A DNA stretch of 64,000 nt. Source: Trichostrongylus colubriformis. Lineage: Eukaryota > Nematoda > Chromadorea > Rhabditida > Trichostrongylidae. Shown piece by piece: positions 35,386 through 46,544 of the stretch (its first letter is position 1; each line of letters starts with the position of its first letter). The position numbers and the translations under genes are program-made. The stretch spans positions 56,652,591 to 56,716,590 of the forward strand of contig OZ022258.1 in assembly GCA_963978905.1 (NCBI GenBank). The letters run 5' to 3'. The notes under the pieces were generated by a model. That model was given only the letters and a program-made list of their open reading frames with translations. It made no database searches and was not told where the DNA came from.

Positions 35386-38300
35386 TTCAAGCAATGGTAC
35401 AAAAATCTGAACTGTATCGAGTGACTTTCTTATGCTCGCTGTATAGAGGATTACCTATACGGTCATTGGCATTAATCAGTTACTTGTTGGGATGCGCCAC
35501 AACTGGTTCGATTCAGATTTGTAGTCAGGGCATTACCAAATGTCGTGGAGAATAGCGGCGCAGGCACGACCCCAGTCCACTCTATGAGGACTGAGTGCAA
35601 CCCGCCTTTTCTGACCTCTACAGTACCAATAACTGTTGCAGGATTGTATGGCTGCAATGCGTTCCATTGCATTTCCTCACCCGTATGCGTGTGAAATACC
35701 CTTCGCTTTTCATCTGATTATTGAAAGTTTATATTCTAGTGCTTATCGCTGACTCCTTCATGTATGACCCTCCCCTGTTCGGTCAGATACGACCCCCCCC
35801 TCTCCGGAAGTCGAGGTATTCTCGTCTTCCGGGGCAGCCGGTTTGTAGTGTCAGGTGAGTGCGATTTGGCCTATACAATGACTTACGTTAGTACCTTTGA
35901 GCCCTTAGACGAGGTTGGTACTAATTCAGCAACTCCGAAAGGACTAAAGGGCCTCTCAGCAAGCCTATTACCAATTCACCTACGCCGCCTCGGCTACCTT
36001 GCCTGAGCGGGTACCGATACAGGATTCGAACCCTTTATTTCTTTCATCAAATCCATAAATGAAAATGAGCTCTCGATTAGAATACAACGAGATGAGTCAG
36101 CGAGCAATACGATCACTGACTGTTAGACAACTACCGTTAAAGTCTCGTGTTGCGCATACCGTAACCTCCGTCACCCCATAGGACATTCATATACGTGGTG
36201 CATGCCAGATAGCAGCACTTTTCTCTAGGTTTCAAGTTTTGGAATGGGAATGAAAAAAAGGAAAAAGGAGAGGAAATAATTTAGTAATTTTGATACTGCC
36301 GTGTGATTTATTATAGAAACTAAATTTACTCACATGAATTGCACGACATACATGAACAAATAAGTCGGCGAAATTCCTTGTTTAATGTGATGGTTATGAT
36401 TCTGCAAATGAGTTTTATTGGGGTCTCATCTTGTGAACCATCATCCAATTTTCAATATAGATAAGGATCCGTAGTGCTCACAAAATAGTACCCAAATTGA
36501 AAATTTTCTGTTCCACCCAACAATTGCCCCTCCAAATTTCCATCCAGCTTTCATCCAAAGATAAGTTTTTTTCAGATTCTTCTGTAAGCATGAAAATGGA
36601 ACGTTACGACACGTAAATTTCACATACGCAGCAGAGCGTCACACTGTCATAACTGGAAATCATGTGCAAAGCTTATCCTATGAAGGTTGGTCTGCGGGTG
36701 TATTTTGTATCTTCAAGAATTCATGAATTTATGAATAAGAATTCTGATCGTAAAAGGTGTGGGCGTGGGCGGGATCTATGGACGCTAATTGGTTGAGAAA
36801 TCGCCGTGTTCATTCAGCTGTAGTGGAGCAGCTCTCATTCCTCATCCAAAGGCATATTTCACACTTGCTAGGGGGCAAGCGACAATAAAGGCTTCCTAGT
36901 GTACCTGCACCAATGAGAACCGAGATGCTATCCGCCCACTAGTTCTGTGGTACAAAGCTCAGACTTGGCTATTGTCGAAAAGGTAGACCGGAATCGATTT
37001 ATACGGTGTAAGTCAAGAAACAAATTTCAAAGTTTTCGAAATGTAACTTACGCATCGCTGAGGTGTAGGAAACACCACGCCAAAGTCGATAATGACCAAA
37101 TCACCCATTTGTTTTCAAAAAACCACGCAAAGAAAAAGTAGCTGCCAAGACCGACGGCGAATAGTACATCTTGCAGGACAACCTGAATACAGTTATAGTG
37201 ATCCATCTGAGCTCTGCTCATAGAAATTGAGCGTGCGGTCGGTTTGCGGCTCACTGCTTCTTTTGTAAACTGGTTTGTATGAACCGCTTATTGCAAATGA
37301 ACCCTTGCATACGCAGTGACGCAAAAAAGCCATATAACCGCCGCGCGACCGCTGACTCAGTTTCTCTTTTGTGTGACATGCCTTACTACTTTCCTATTTT
37401 TTTACATTATTTGCTTCACAAAATGCTGAAGGCTCAAGTTCAGTCGTCAACAAATTGTTTTGAAAAAAAAATCGAGAAATATAAGCAGAAATAATCGTGA
37501 CGAAGAGATGCAAGAAATCGTGAAAGTTTCTAACCTGTCTCAAGAAATTCTTTTCCATGCTTCTTTTTGAAGCTGCCATTCGGCTGTTGCCTTTGTCAAT
37601 CTGAAAAAGTTTTTTTATGGCGAAATGCTTAGACGAAATATTGCTTTGGTGCTTGTTAAGTGTCATTGGCAATCCTCAGATCACCTTTACGGAACTCATG
37701 CACAGCCAGCGGCGATTTTTACATATCTCTGCGCTATCTTTCGTCCTACGGCTTAGATTGGCTCATTTAGAAGCTTCTGCCTATTTACCTGTGCCGACGT
37801 GAGCCGAAATTTCAAAATTGTGGCAGTGTCAACGATAGCAATCAGGATCACAATAATTCAGTCTTGACTGAAATCCACATACCAAGACATACGTCCGCAT
37901 TCCTAAAATAGCAGCCAGTTATGTCGTTTCAGCAGTATTATCCATTTAGAAAAATAGTTACTAAAGAAATTTAGAAAAATAGCTGGTAGACAAGCAGAAA
38001 AAAGGAATTTTGTCCATAGATTCTGTCTGCCTCGGAGAAAATTGTGGATATAAACTTTTAAGTTGGCCGAGAATAGTGAAATCCCTGCTGAATTGAGTCG
38101 GTCACAATTTTTTCATCTCCTATGTACCTATACAGCACGAATGTTTTAAGCAGTTTAGAAAAACTCTAGAAATAGCATGAACTAGTGCATTTATACGGAG
38201 TCTCTCGATTTTCGTCTCACTAACTCAGACATACAATACCCGCCTTAAATTTCGAAAAAAGCGGGGAAAACGCGGATCCGCGTTTTTTTCGTTTTTTTTA

Positions 38301-38520
38301 CTATTCTCGGTTCATCTTCATTTAACCTTCTTATAATTGTGTATTTTTCGAATCAACTCATCGAGCTCTATAAGATTGTCTACTCAAATTTCCAAAAAGC
38401 CAATTTTTTACATTCTCGCATAGACAAAGACTCACTTGCGAGCGACACGCGCTATAATTATAACCAGGAGGTAAAGCTGTTCCCGACATAGCTCAATAAT
38501 TTACGCGTTTAACCTCATGC

Positions 38521-38934
38521 TATATAAGGCGGTCAATAGAAGAGGCTGAAGAGACACTTTTTTGAAAAGATAAAAGAAATAGTTCTGTACAATGGAAATT
38601 CGCCACTGAGACTGGAACAGTAAATTCGCGTGAGAATTTTCCAATGTTCTTGCGCCCAACTATCAGAAGCACCAACGCAATCTAAACGATCATCCAAGAA
38701 GTCAGTAATCATGTGTATACGGTCCCAGAGCGTGAGAACACCTAGACTGGCTTCGAACGACATCTCGCAAAACTTAAATAACCACACCTTTTCCTGGTCT
38801 TTCGTCAACATTTCTCAACACTCCAATACTGCGAAAATCGCTCAGAAATCACCTATACACCATTGTTCGAAGCTATTACTTTTATCGTTTTGAGAAAGTT
38901 GTCTTTTTGGTTCTTCTGTTGACCGCCTTATATA
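38521..38934. mobile_element. MITE with TATA/TA target and a 92-codon open frame
   Basis: Inverted termini TATATAAGGCGGTCAA (38521-38536) and their inverse (38919-38934) bound about 414 bp. The minus strand holds a 92-codon frame (38533-38811) that starts MLTKDQEKVWLFKFCEMSF and contains DDRLDCVGASDSWAQEHWK. I do not recognise this protein. It lies in an intron of gene C. Confidence 0.65.
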
Positions 38935-41353
38935 CCTTCGGGATGAAATGGGATGGAAATTGGGCAAGAAAGGTGAGGCCTCTTTTATACTTTGCACTAA
39001 TTGTGTAATTATGTACAAATTGTTTATTCCTACTTGAATCTACCTTTTTATTGCCGATCTTTTCTCAAAAATGGATTACCCTTCTTCTCAGATCAACAGT
39101 AATCAAGTATTAAGCGTGTTCCTGGTCTTTCGTGAGAATGGTGAGACCAGACCGGGTAGCCGCTAACTGCGGCACCACGCGATCCCATTGGCTCATACAG
39201 AAAGCACTAGGTTAATCATTCCACGACAATTCTTGAATAAATAACCGTTCAGCAAGGAATGGTAAAATAATCCCTCACTGATGATTAGTCCCATCATCGA
39301 GATTGCGCCATGCATTCATTGTTCAGTTGCCTGTCTCACCCTTAGGAGACTCCCTTAGCGCACCTGCCTACGCGTGCCCGCTTACTGCTTACGTCCGAGT
39401 GGTCTTCTCTCATTTTCCTCGATTGTCTTTCTCAATTACGCAAAATTTGTGTTTGACAAACTTCATCATTATTGTAGACCATTGTGTAGACAGATTCCAT
39501 GTAAGTCAAAGCACAACTTCCTGAAAAGACCATACTGTAGCGACCTCAATTCATTAAGTAATAGTTAATTTTATTTATATTGATACAAGATATGTAATAT
39601 TACATAATAACTGGCGTTTATTTGAGGAAAAAAGCTAAGGGGTATGTTTGTGTGTAAATCGCTGGGAGTGTGAACTTCCATTCATCACCTGAAATACTCT
39701 GAAATAAATGAACGGTCTTGATGCACACCCGCATCGCCCACAATTTGAGCTTTGCCGCGACGATAGCAGATGATGCGCGCGCGACCACACTCGCATAGCC
39801 GCGGCGTTGCGAATTGAACCTGTTGGCAGACATCCAATAGGGCTAGGACGTAACAAGACGGGAGGCACTAATTTTTACAATCATCTGACTGCAAGAAAAA
39901 CGCAGACCCCTGCACTCATATGAACACTCTCGAGTTATAGCTGTGACCTTTGCTTACCCCTCGTAGGTTCTTAATTTATGGCCTCTGACAGTCAAAGCAC
40001 AACTTCTTGAAAAGACCATACTGTGACGCGCGCGGAGAGCAGTGCGACGGATCTCTTCGCGTGTAATTGCGTAGACTCCCTCTGAAGTTCCACGCCCAAG
40101 AGCTAACTGCTATTTCTTTAAAAGACCTCCATGGTACTAGCCCCTCGCGTCCTGGGTGGAATTCCAGCCGACTGCGGAAAGCCGTGCCGATGGCGCCGCG
40201 AGTGCGACGTCGCATAGCGAAAATTCGACATAAGGTCACACAACCTAAAACCTCTGCAGCAGTAAGCTTTCATTTGGGTTGTTTTTTGTTTCCAGTGCAT
40301 AAGGTAAAAATGATAAAATTTCTGGCATTAATCGGGCCCTTGTTTTTATATGTTGCACATTGTAATTTCGTTCAAAGTCGCGGTGACAGAGATAATGGGT
40401 GATTTGGTCTATACAGTCACTTGCAATCACCAACCGCTATACGAACAGTGCTTGAATCCTCTCAGCAAGCCCACTACCAATTCCTCTACTCCATCCACTC
40501 CGGCTACCCCGGCTACCCTGGCTACACTGGCTACCCAGGGCGAATGGAAGGCTCGGTTTGCCAGGGCGGGCATTGATACGGATTCATTCCCGCGCCACGA
40601 GAGTGGGGGGTGCACGCCACCTGTCACTGCACCACCTCCGCCCCCATTTATAAAGTATGAGATGAAAATTGATCATAGATAGCTATCAGATGCCAAAACT
40701 TGCTTCTTCCATGTAGCGAGATAGGAATAATAATCGAAATCGTCCACATTACAAAAATTAAGATGGTGGTGTTTCGATTACTGAAACAACAAACAATACT
40801 ATATTTCCAGTACAATACCACTGAATACATATACCACCGAAATTGTCTCGAAAAGCGAATTAGTATTGAGGTCACTTGGTATAAATCAGCGTAGCGGAGT
40901 GTCTATCTTGATTTTTCAGGTTAGTTTCTCGATAGGTACTGATATTCCCTTTCTAAGCTAATGATGATAACCTCTTATGATTTATAGTAAGATTAGGAGT
41001 TCTGCATTATCTCGCGCGGTCCTACCATATCGGACATCAGTAATACATAAGCTCCGGAGAGTATTTATTACTTAAAAAAATTCTCCCGGCACAATAGACC
41101 TAAACCAACAGTATTGGCCATGTTAAACCGATTTGGCGTAGTGACTATCCACCCGTTTTTGATAATAATTCCGAATGAAAGTGGCTTCCACCCAGCCTAT
41201 CTGTACCTTCTTCAACCTCATAATGTGTGTTAGTGGGACCACTGGTGATGAACATATTCATGTACCAGTTGGCTGGCGCACACCACTTTGCGCCAAACAT
41301 CAGGCTAGTAGGTCGATCGTAATTACTTGCTTTCTTGACAACAGAGTAATTTA

Positions 41354-41762
41354 GTGTACGCTGCGCCCACCGTGGGTGAGGCTCAGCTAAGTCTATGTGT
41401 GCTCTTTACTTCTTGTCCCGTGCCCTATCCGTCCCAAACTTGTCCCCATTCACAAAGGTTGATTTTCATGTAACGTCCAAACTCCGCCCACCACTAAAAA
41501 TGCTCCGCCCACTGTGCCCAGGATTCTCTCATGCTTCAGAAACTGGTCCCTGACCTTGAACCATCTTTTCCCCAAGTTTGGGTCATGTTGGATCCCAATC
41601 AACAATTTTCGTCCGAAAACGGAACATTCCAGTGTACGCCCCGCCCACCGTGGGTAAGTCTTAACTTGGTCCATGTGTGCTCTTTACTTCTTGTCCCGTG
41701 CCCTATCCGTCCCAAACTTGTACCCATTCACAAAGGTTGCTTTCATATAATACCTAATTTCG
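41354..41762 (+). repeat. Tandem direct repeat, period 278 bp (intron 3 of gene C)
   Basis: About 120 bp beginning GTGTACG (41354 and 41632) are repeated with few differences, sharing CTCTTTACTTCTTGTCCCGT. The second copy runs into an ACGG-rich simple repeat (41764-41800). Confidence 0.8.
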
Positions 41763-42227
41763 TGACAGACGGACGGACGGAAAGACATACAGACAGAAGA
41801 AGCGTATTATTATAGTAGCGATAATTCCGTCCCAAGATTTTGAGCGACCTTCAAAATCCTACGTGATACTGGGGAAAGTCAAGTTTACGGCACATTCCAC
41901 ACCAACTTACCTAAAATGGGAAGTGTACAAAAGAGGGCAGAAAACTGCGGACATTCGATTGAGGGAAATAATCAAATGGGAAAAGATGCAGACGTCGTAG
42001 CTACTCAGGAGCGCTAGTCCTGCATAGACAGAATTCTGCTTCATGACGTCGATATCACTGAAATTCAATACATTGGGAATTGATGACGAAATAGGACCAA
42101 CTTTGTGCTTGCACGGGGCCAGCTTCCGCGGATAGGGTGGACTCTGGGTAGGGAACCATCGACCCGCTGAGAGGGTTTTTGGCGAATGTTCGCTACTGTG
42201 CATAGTATGCGGGGTTAGCTTATTAAA

Positions 42228-42242
42228 GGGGGGGGGGGGGGG
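42228..42242 (+). repeat. G homopolymer
   Basis: A run of about 15 G. It sits between exons 2 and 3 of gene C and is a likely sequencing or assembly length error. Confidence 0.8.
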
Positions 42243-43930
42243 AAATTCGAGTTTAAATGCCTTTCAACGTAGGAGGTGGAAAAAATTGAGTGTGGGCGAA
42301 AAGAAGAGGCTGTATAGAGATAGAGATTCGACGTCGTGGATTCGGATGCCGTGTCCCATCCTGATCAATGGATTTTTGAAAACTCTGTACCACTTCGAAA
42401 TTTCAGACCTATCCGAACCCTTCCCACCCTCCCATACAAGAATTTCCTTTAAAGGGACCATCATGCTTCTGAAGGGCTATTGTACTATCCACATACGCGT
42501 TCCAAATTGTTCTCCTCCTATTATGAATGAGAGTCAAGTGCATGGCCCACTCCAGAGAGTATGCAACTATGGCAGTACTATGTAGTGTAACTTTTACTAG
42601 CACTTACAAGTAGACCATCGGAACGTAGTAGAAGACGAATAAAGCGCACAAAATCGTCTCTCCAGTGGCTTGGCTTGCCGTCAATCGTCCGAAAGAATTA
42701 TTAAGTGTTGGTAGAGTGCGAGTAAATATCGCCACCAGTGCGTTACAAAATACTCCAAGAAGCGCCACCTGGAAACAATTTCGAGAATCAATTATTTGAT
42801 ATTTTATCTTTTCAGTACCCGCTTATTTTCGCCATCAGTCCTCAAATCCGATGTGGGTGATTCTGCGGGGATGCTCAGCTATGGGTTCAATACTTGCCCA
42901 AAGCAAGGTTTGAATTCAATTAACGTTCGGGACCAAACGATTTTCCCTACGAGTCAGCTTTTCCCAATAATATTTCCTTATTTGTGTGTTTCAGCATTAT
43001 TTTTTTATTTTTCGATTCGCATTGCTTTCGCTATTATATTGGTCGCTTAATTGGCTGGTATCACTAATTAGGTGTTGTTGAGAAATCAATTATTGGGCAG
43101 TTCGGTTCTGTGCATCAACCCTCTCCTGAAAATCAACGTATAGGCCTTACAATTAGACGCATAGCAGTTTCTCTGTGAAGAAGGTGCACGGCGAATCCAA
43201 GCAATTGGTCGACGGCAAATAATTTTTACACTGGACATCAAAATAACATGAGGAAAATTACCATGAATATTGCTAGAGCTGCGATATGTCGATCACGAAT
43301 GGCTGCAGCATCTTCTTCGAGATTTGCAGCTGAGTTGCTCATCATGTGCTTGATGAGGATTGATTATTACGTGCCGTAGTTCTGTATTAATGCGAAGTCT
43401 AAAGGATTGGTCTTTACTGCGCTCAAAATAATTCAATTAGCGTGAAAGATATCGGAAGATAATTTGACATATTGTGAATTAGTGGTGAAACATGAATGTG
43501 AATGTGACTGATTAGTAATGTAACAGTTGGTAAGGAATGGAGTAAAGCGGTCAGCACACGAGGAACAGAGATCCAAAAACCCTACTTCTTGTTAGTTCTA
43601 GCCCTCTCTGTATCACTGGCCGTTGAGGGTAAAAGCAGACGGGCAGTGGTCTAGATCGGCCTATCATGAAACATTCCGCCCTCGCATCTGCTCGCCCAGC
43701 CGCTGCGAGGCAGAGCTGGACAAAGATTTAGCAATCACCAAAATCGAAGTTTCTATTCTGAAATCGATTTCAGGCTCTTGTGATTAAAGAGTTATGTAGA
43801 TATAAGGAGGAAAAATACTACAAGAAAACACGACGAATATAGACGAAAAAGGAACATACGAACCCGCTCCGTGCCTGGACAGAAGGAGATCCTGGGAAGA
43901 AAAAGTCCATAAAACCATAAGAATTCTTAA

Positions 43931-44386
43931 AGACACCAGAAGGGGACAATTTTGGCTTACGGTAGAACAGACGTAGTGTGGACGAGTTTAAGTGGCCGCC
44001 ATTGCACAAACCCGCCAATTTGACGCCTTGGCATGGTGCCAGGAGAAGATGTTTCTATTATAAATTTGTTTTTTCTTTTTACTTTTTACTTTATTCTTTC
44101 TTATATTGTTTCTAGATGTACTTACATGAATGCTAATGTAGTGGGAATGGCCACTCCACTGCGCTGGGAGTCAGGTGCTACAATTAACGTTGGCCCGCGG
44201 CCCGTCTCCTATAGCGGACAACTCGGAAGGTCTGTAAAATGATGCGAATTGGATGCGAATACACACCGCAGCGAGGCGCTCTTGGATCCGGTTTTTTCAT
44301 CGATTATCGCTTCTAACCTTCTGTGTTCGTTACAAAATGCTCATTTCTTTGCATCTTTCTCTTGTTTCGGACCCCTTCCGGTTCCC
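43931..44386. mobile_element. TTAA-flanked short element, family T2, copy 2
   Basis: The 456-bp element is flanked by TTAA (43927-43930, 44387-44390) and inverted relative to 3125-3581. It shares the internal segment with CTTACGGTAGAACAGACGTA and the segment read as VVGMATPLRWESGA on the plus strand. It is just upstream of gene C. Confidence 0.75.
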
Positions 44387-44390
44387 TTAA

Positions 44391-46400
44391 GACCTCGCTC
44401 ACATATGTACCGCGAATTTGACACGATCTTCGCAGTTGTGAGACAATCTCATGCATACATTGAATGCTCCACTTAAAAATGGTGGAATATGTTTTGCCCG
44501 GCTGCTGGGGGGTGAGCACCGTTCTGATCATCTCAAGAGGAAAGGCGCTAGGAGGCACACCATTCAGAACCCCTTTGACCAATGATAGTCGAGATAACCA
44601 CTGGAATGTGGTTTGAACGTCGTTGTTTTATCAGAGTCAGTACGAATAGTTCAGCATAGGAAATTTGAGTTCGCGGTCGCAAAGGAGCTGTTCGCAGAGG
44701 AAGGCACGTCAAATATCAAAAGGCTTCTAGTCTCTGCTCAACTTTTTTTTCGAGGCGTCAGAGAATGAATCGATCTCGCAACTCGCAACTCTCAACTGTC
44801 ACTGATCAAGGATCACTGGGATGGTCTACGTGAAATCTCCACGCACACATTGTTTAAGGACTCAATAATCGTGTAATTTTCCTCCATGATGCATGAAATT
44901 GGCAAACTCTGAACGTGATCCTTTGGGCTCCGCCAATGAGAGAATAGCCAGAACAGGGAGAAGACGATGACGGTTCGAAAAGAGTTTTATATGGAAATTT
45001 TTGAAAATTTGAGGAATCACATGTATATTGGCAATCTGTTCATCATCAGTGGCAGGGTACACCATAAGTCGTATTTGACTGGATAGGAGGGGATATCTCA
45101 CAGCGAATCCGTGTGAGGAAATGTAAAACGAATATCCTTTTGTTCCGGGTAAGAATACATAGCAATAAAACACATTGCAACTATACGATCCGGGAACAGT
45201 TACTGGTATTGTATAGGTAAGAAAAGGGGGACGCTGAAGGGGAGGGGGGCTGAGTCGCATTGAAGCGACTATTGCCTTCGATACCTGGGAGTGCCCTGGC
45301 CAGTGGAACCCTCCGCTAGCGTCATCGCTAAACGCCCTTTCATGACGTTAGAGGAAAACGGTGGTCAGCCATGAGAAAACGGGTCACAGATTGAAGTATC
45401 GCCGTGAATGAAGTATTAACCTTGCAATTAGTTTCTAAGCAACCTTCATAGCTACTGATCGCCTCCGATAATTGACCCTTTCAGTACTTTCAATGTTTTT
45501 TCCGAGCTTCTACTTCGAGATTTACACAGTCCATGACAAATCTGAACGAAAAATGCTTCCAACGGAATCTTATGCATTTTTTGTGAGGGTTGTATAAACG
45601 GTCTCTCTTATAAAGGGAGGTATAATCGGTTCAAAAGTCAACGTGACACAGGCGTTGAAAAATTCCACCAGCTTAGAATTTTCAAAGTTCAGTGATATAA
45701 GTGTGTTACTTATTTGTATATGTTAGCAGTTCAGCTTGCAAATACGGAATTTTACTTCATATTCAGCATACAATTTTGCAAAAAAACGATGACGTCATGC
45801 CCCATGCTCTCAGTAATTTCGACAGTCTGAACTGATAAAAGAAACAACAGCATAGAGACTCATTGTGAAACTGTGGGAGAAACGGTAGCTTTCCTCAATG
45901 GGTGGGCGATATTGGAATCTGTTTTTGTCATCCCGCGAAAGTATTCTGCCATTTAGTTGACCCCAAACGAATAGGTGTTCGCTTTCAGGCAAGGTTTACA
46001 ATGGGTGAGCGTGCAAGTGACTACGCCTTCTCCTAGCACTGCGTCTTTTCTGTGATTATAAGTAATACAAACTTAGCAAAGTGTGTTGGGACAGCTCCCA
46101 GGTGGGTTCCCTTCGCATCGTTTACAATGTCGCCAAGGCGCAATTTATCCAAAGTTTCGACTTTTCTCAACTCATCAATTTGACCCCGTTTCTTCTAAGG
46201 AATACTGAATGGCAGGCAAACTCAGACACCCGCTGTGCTGCTGTCTTCCTGGAGAGGGTATACCATACGGTTACTTCCCTCGAAAGTGGTCGATGGGAGT
46301 TTCGACACAATCCATTATCACTTCTATACCAACTCAAGAGGGCCATACCTCTTACTAAAAATAGGGATTAGTGCCGATGGGGTTATGCAAGTCAAAAACT
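44391..46400. other. Intergenic; one unexplained 132-codon frame
   Basis: The minus strand at 44862-45260 is open for 132 codons, with GTKGYSFYISSHGFAVRYPL and VYPATDDEQIANIHVIPQIF. It looks compositionally protein-like, but I do not recognise it and see no partner exons. Nothing else was found. Confidence 0.3.
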
Positions 46401-46544
46401 GGCAAGCATGAGGGGTCTGTTTTTGGCGCCTCCGGTACTAGTCGTTCCTTCTGGAACAAGCAGGGAGTGTCACCCCCTGGCAGCAGCCCTGCCAAACCTT
46501 CAAGGAAGACTCCTCATTCTTCTTGGGCTGGACCGCCCTCATAA

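Larger units (their letters stand above)
36326..43342 (-). pseudogene. Srx-like chemoreceptor gene C, probably inactivated
   Basis: Exons on the minus strand: 43262-43342, 42608-42768, 41911-42057, 40704-40780, a candidate exon 5 at 39630-39688, then 37789-37902, 37535-37600, 37052-37182, 36326-36401. Lengths equal those of gene B exon for exon (81, 161, 147, 77, 59, 114, 66, 131) except the last. Motifs include NNSFGRLTASQATGE, HLIISLNRMSAVFCP, FFENKWVIW and LNKEFRRLIC. Three oddities stand out. The TM5 exon reads DFSQD, then TGA (37858-37860), then IIVILIAIVD. The intron after exon 4 starts with GC (GCAAGT) instead of GT. Candidate exon 5 has a good acceptor but no donor at the expected end. 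It is clearly older than the A/B split. It could be a null allele or an assembly error rather than a fixed pseudogene. Confidence 0.75.

Noticed and set aside
37858..37860. TGA in gene C as a selenocysteine codon
   Set aside because: Receptors of this family have no known selenocysteine, and no selenium insertion element was noticed.
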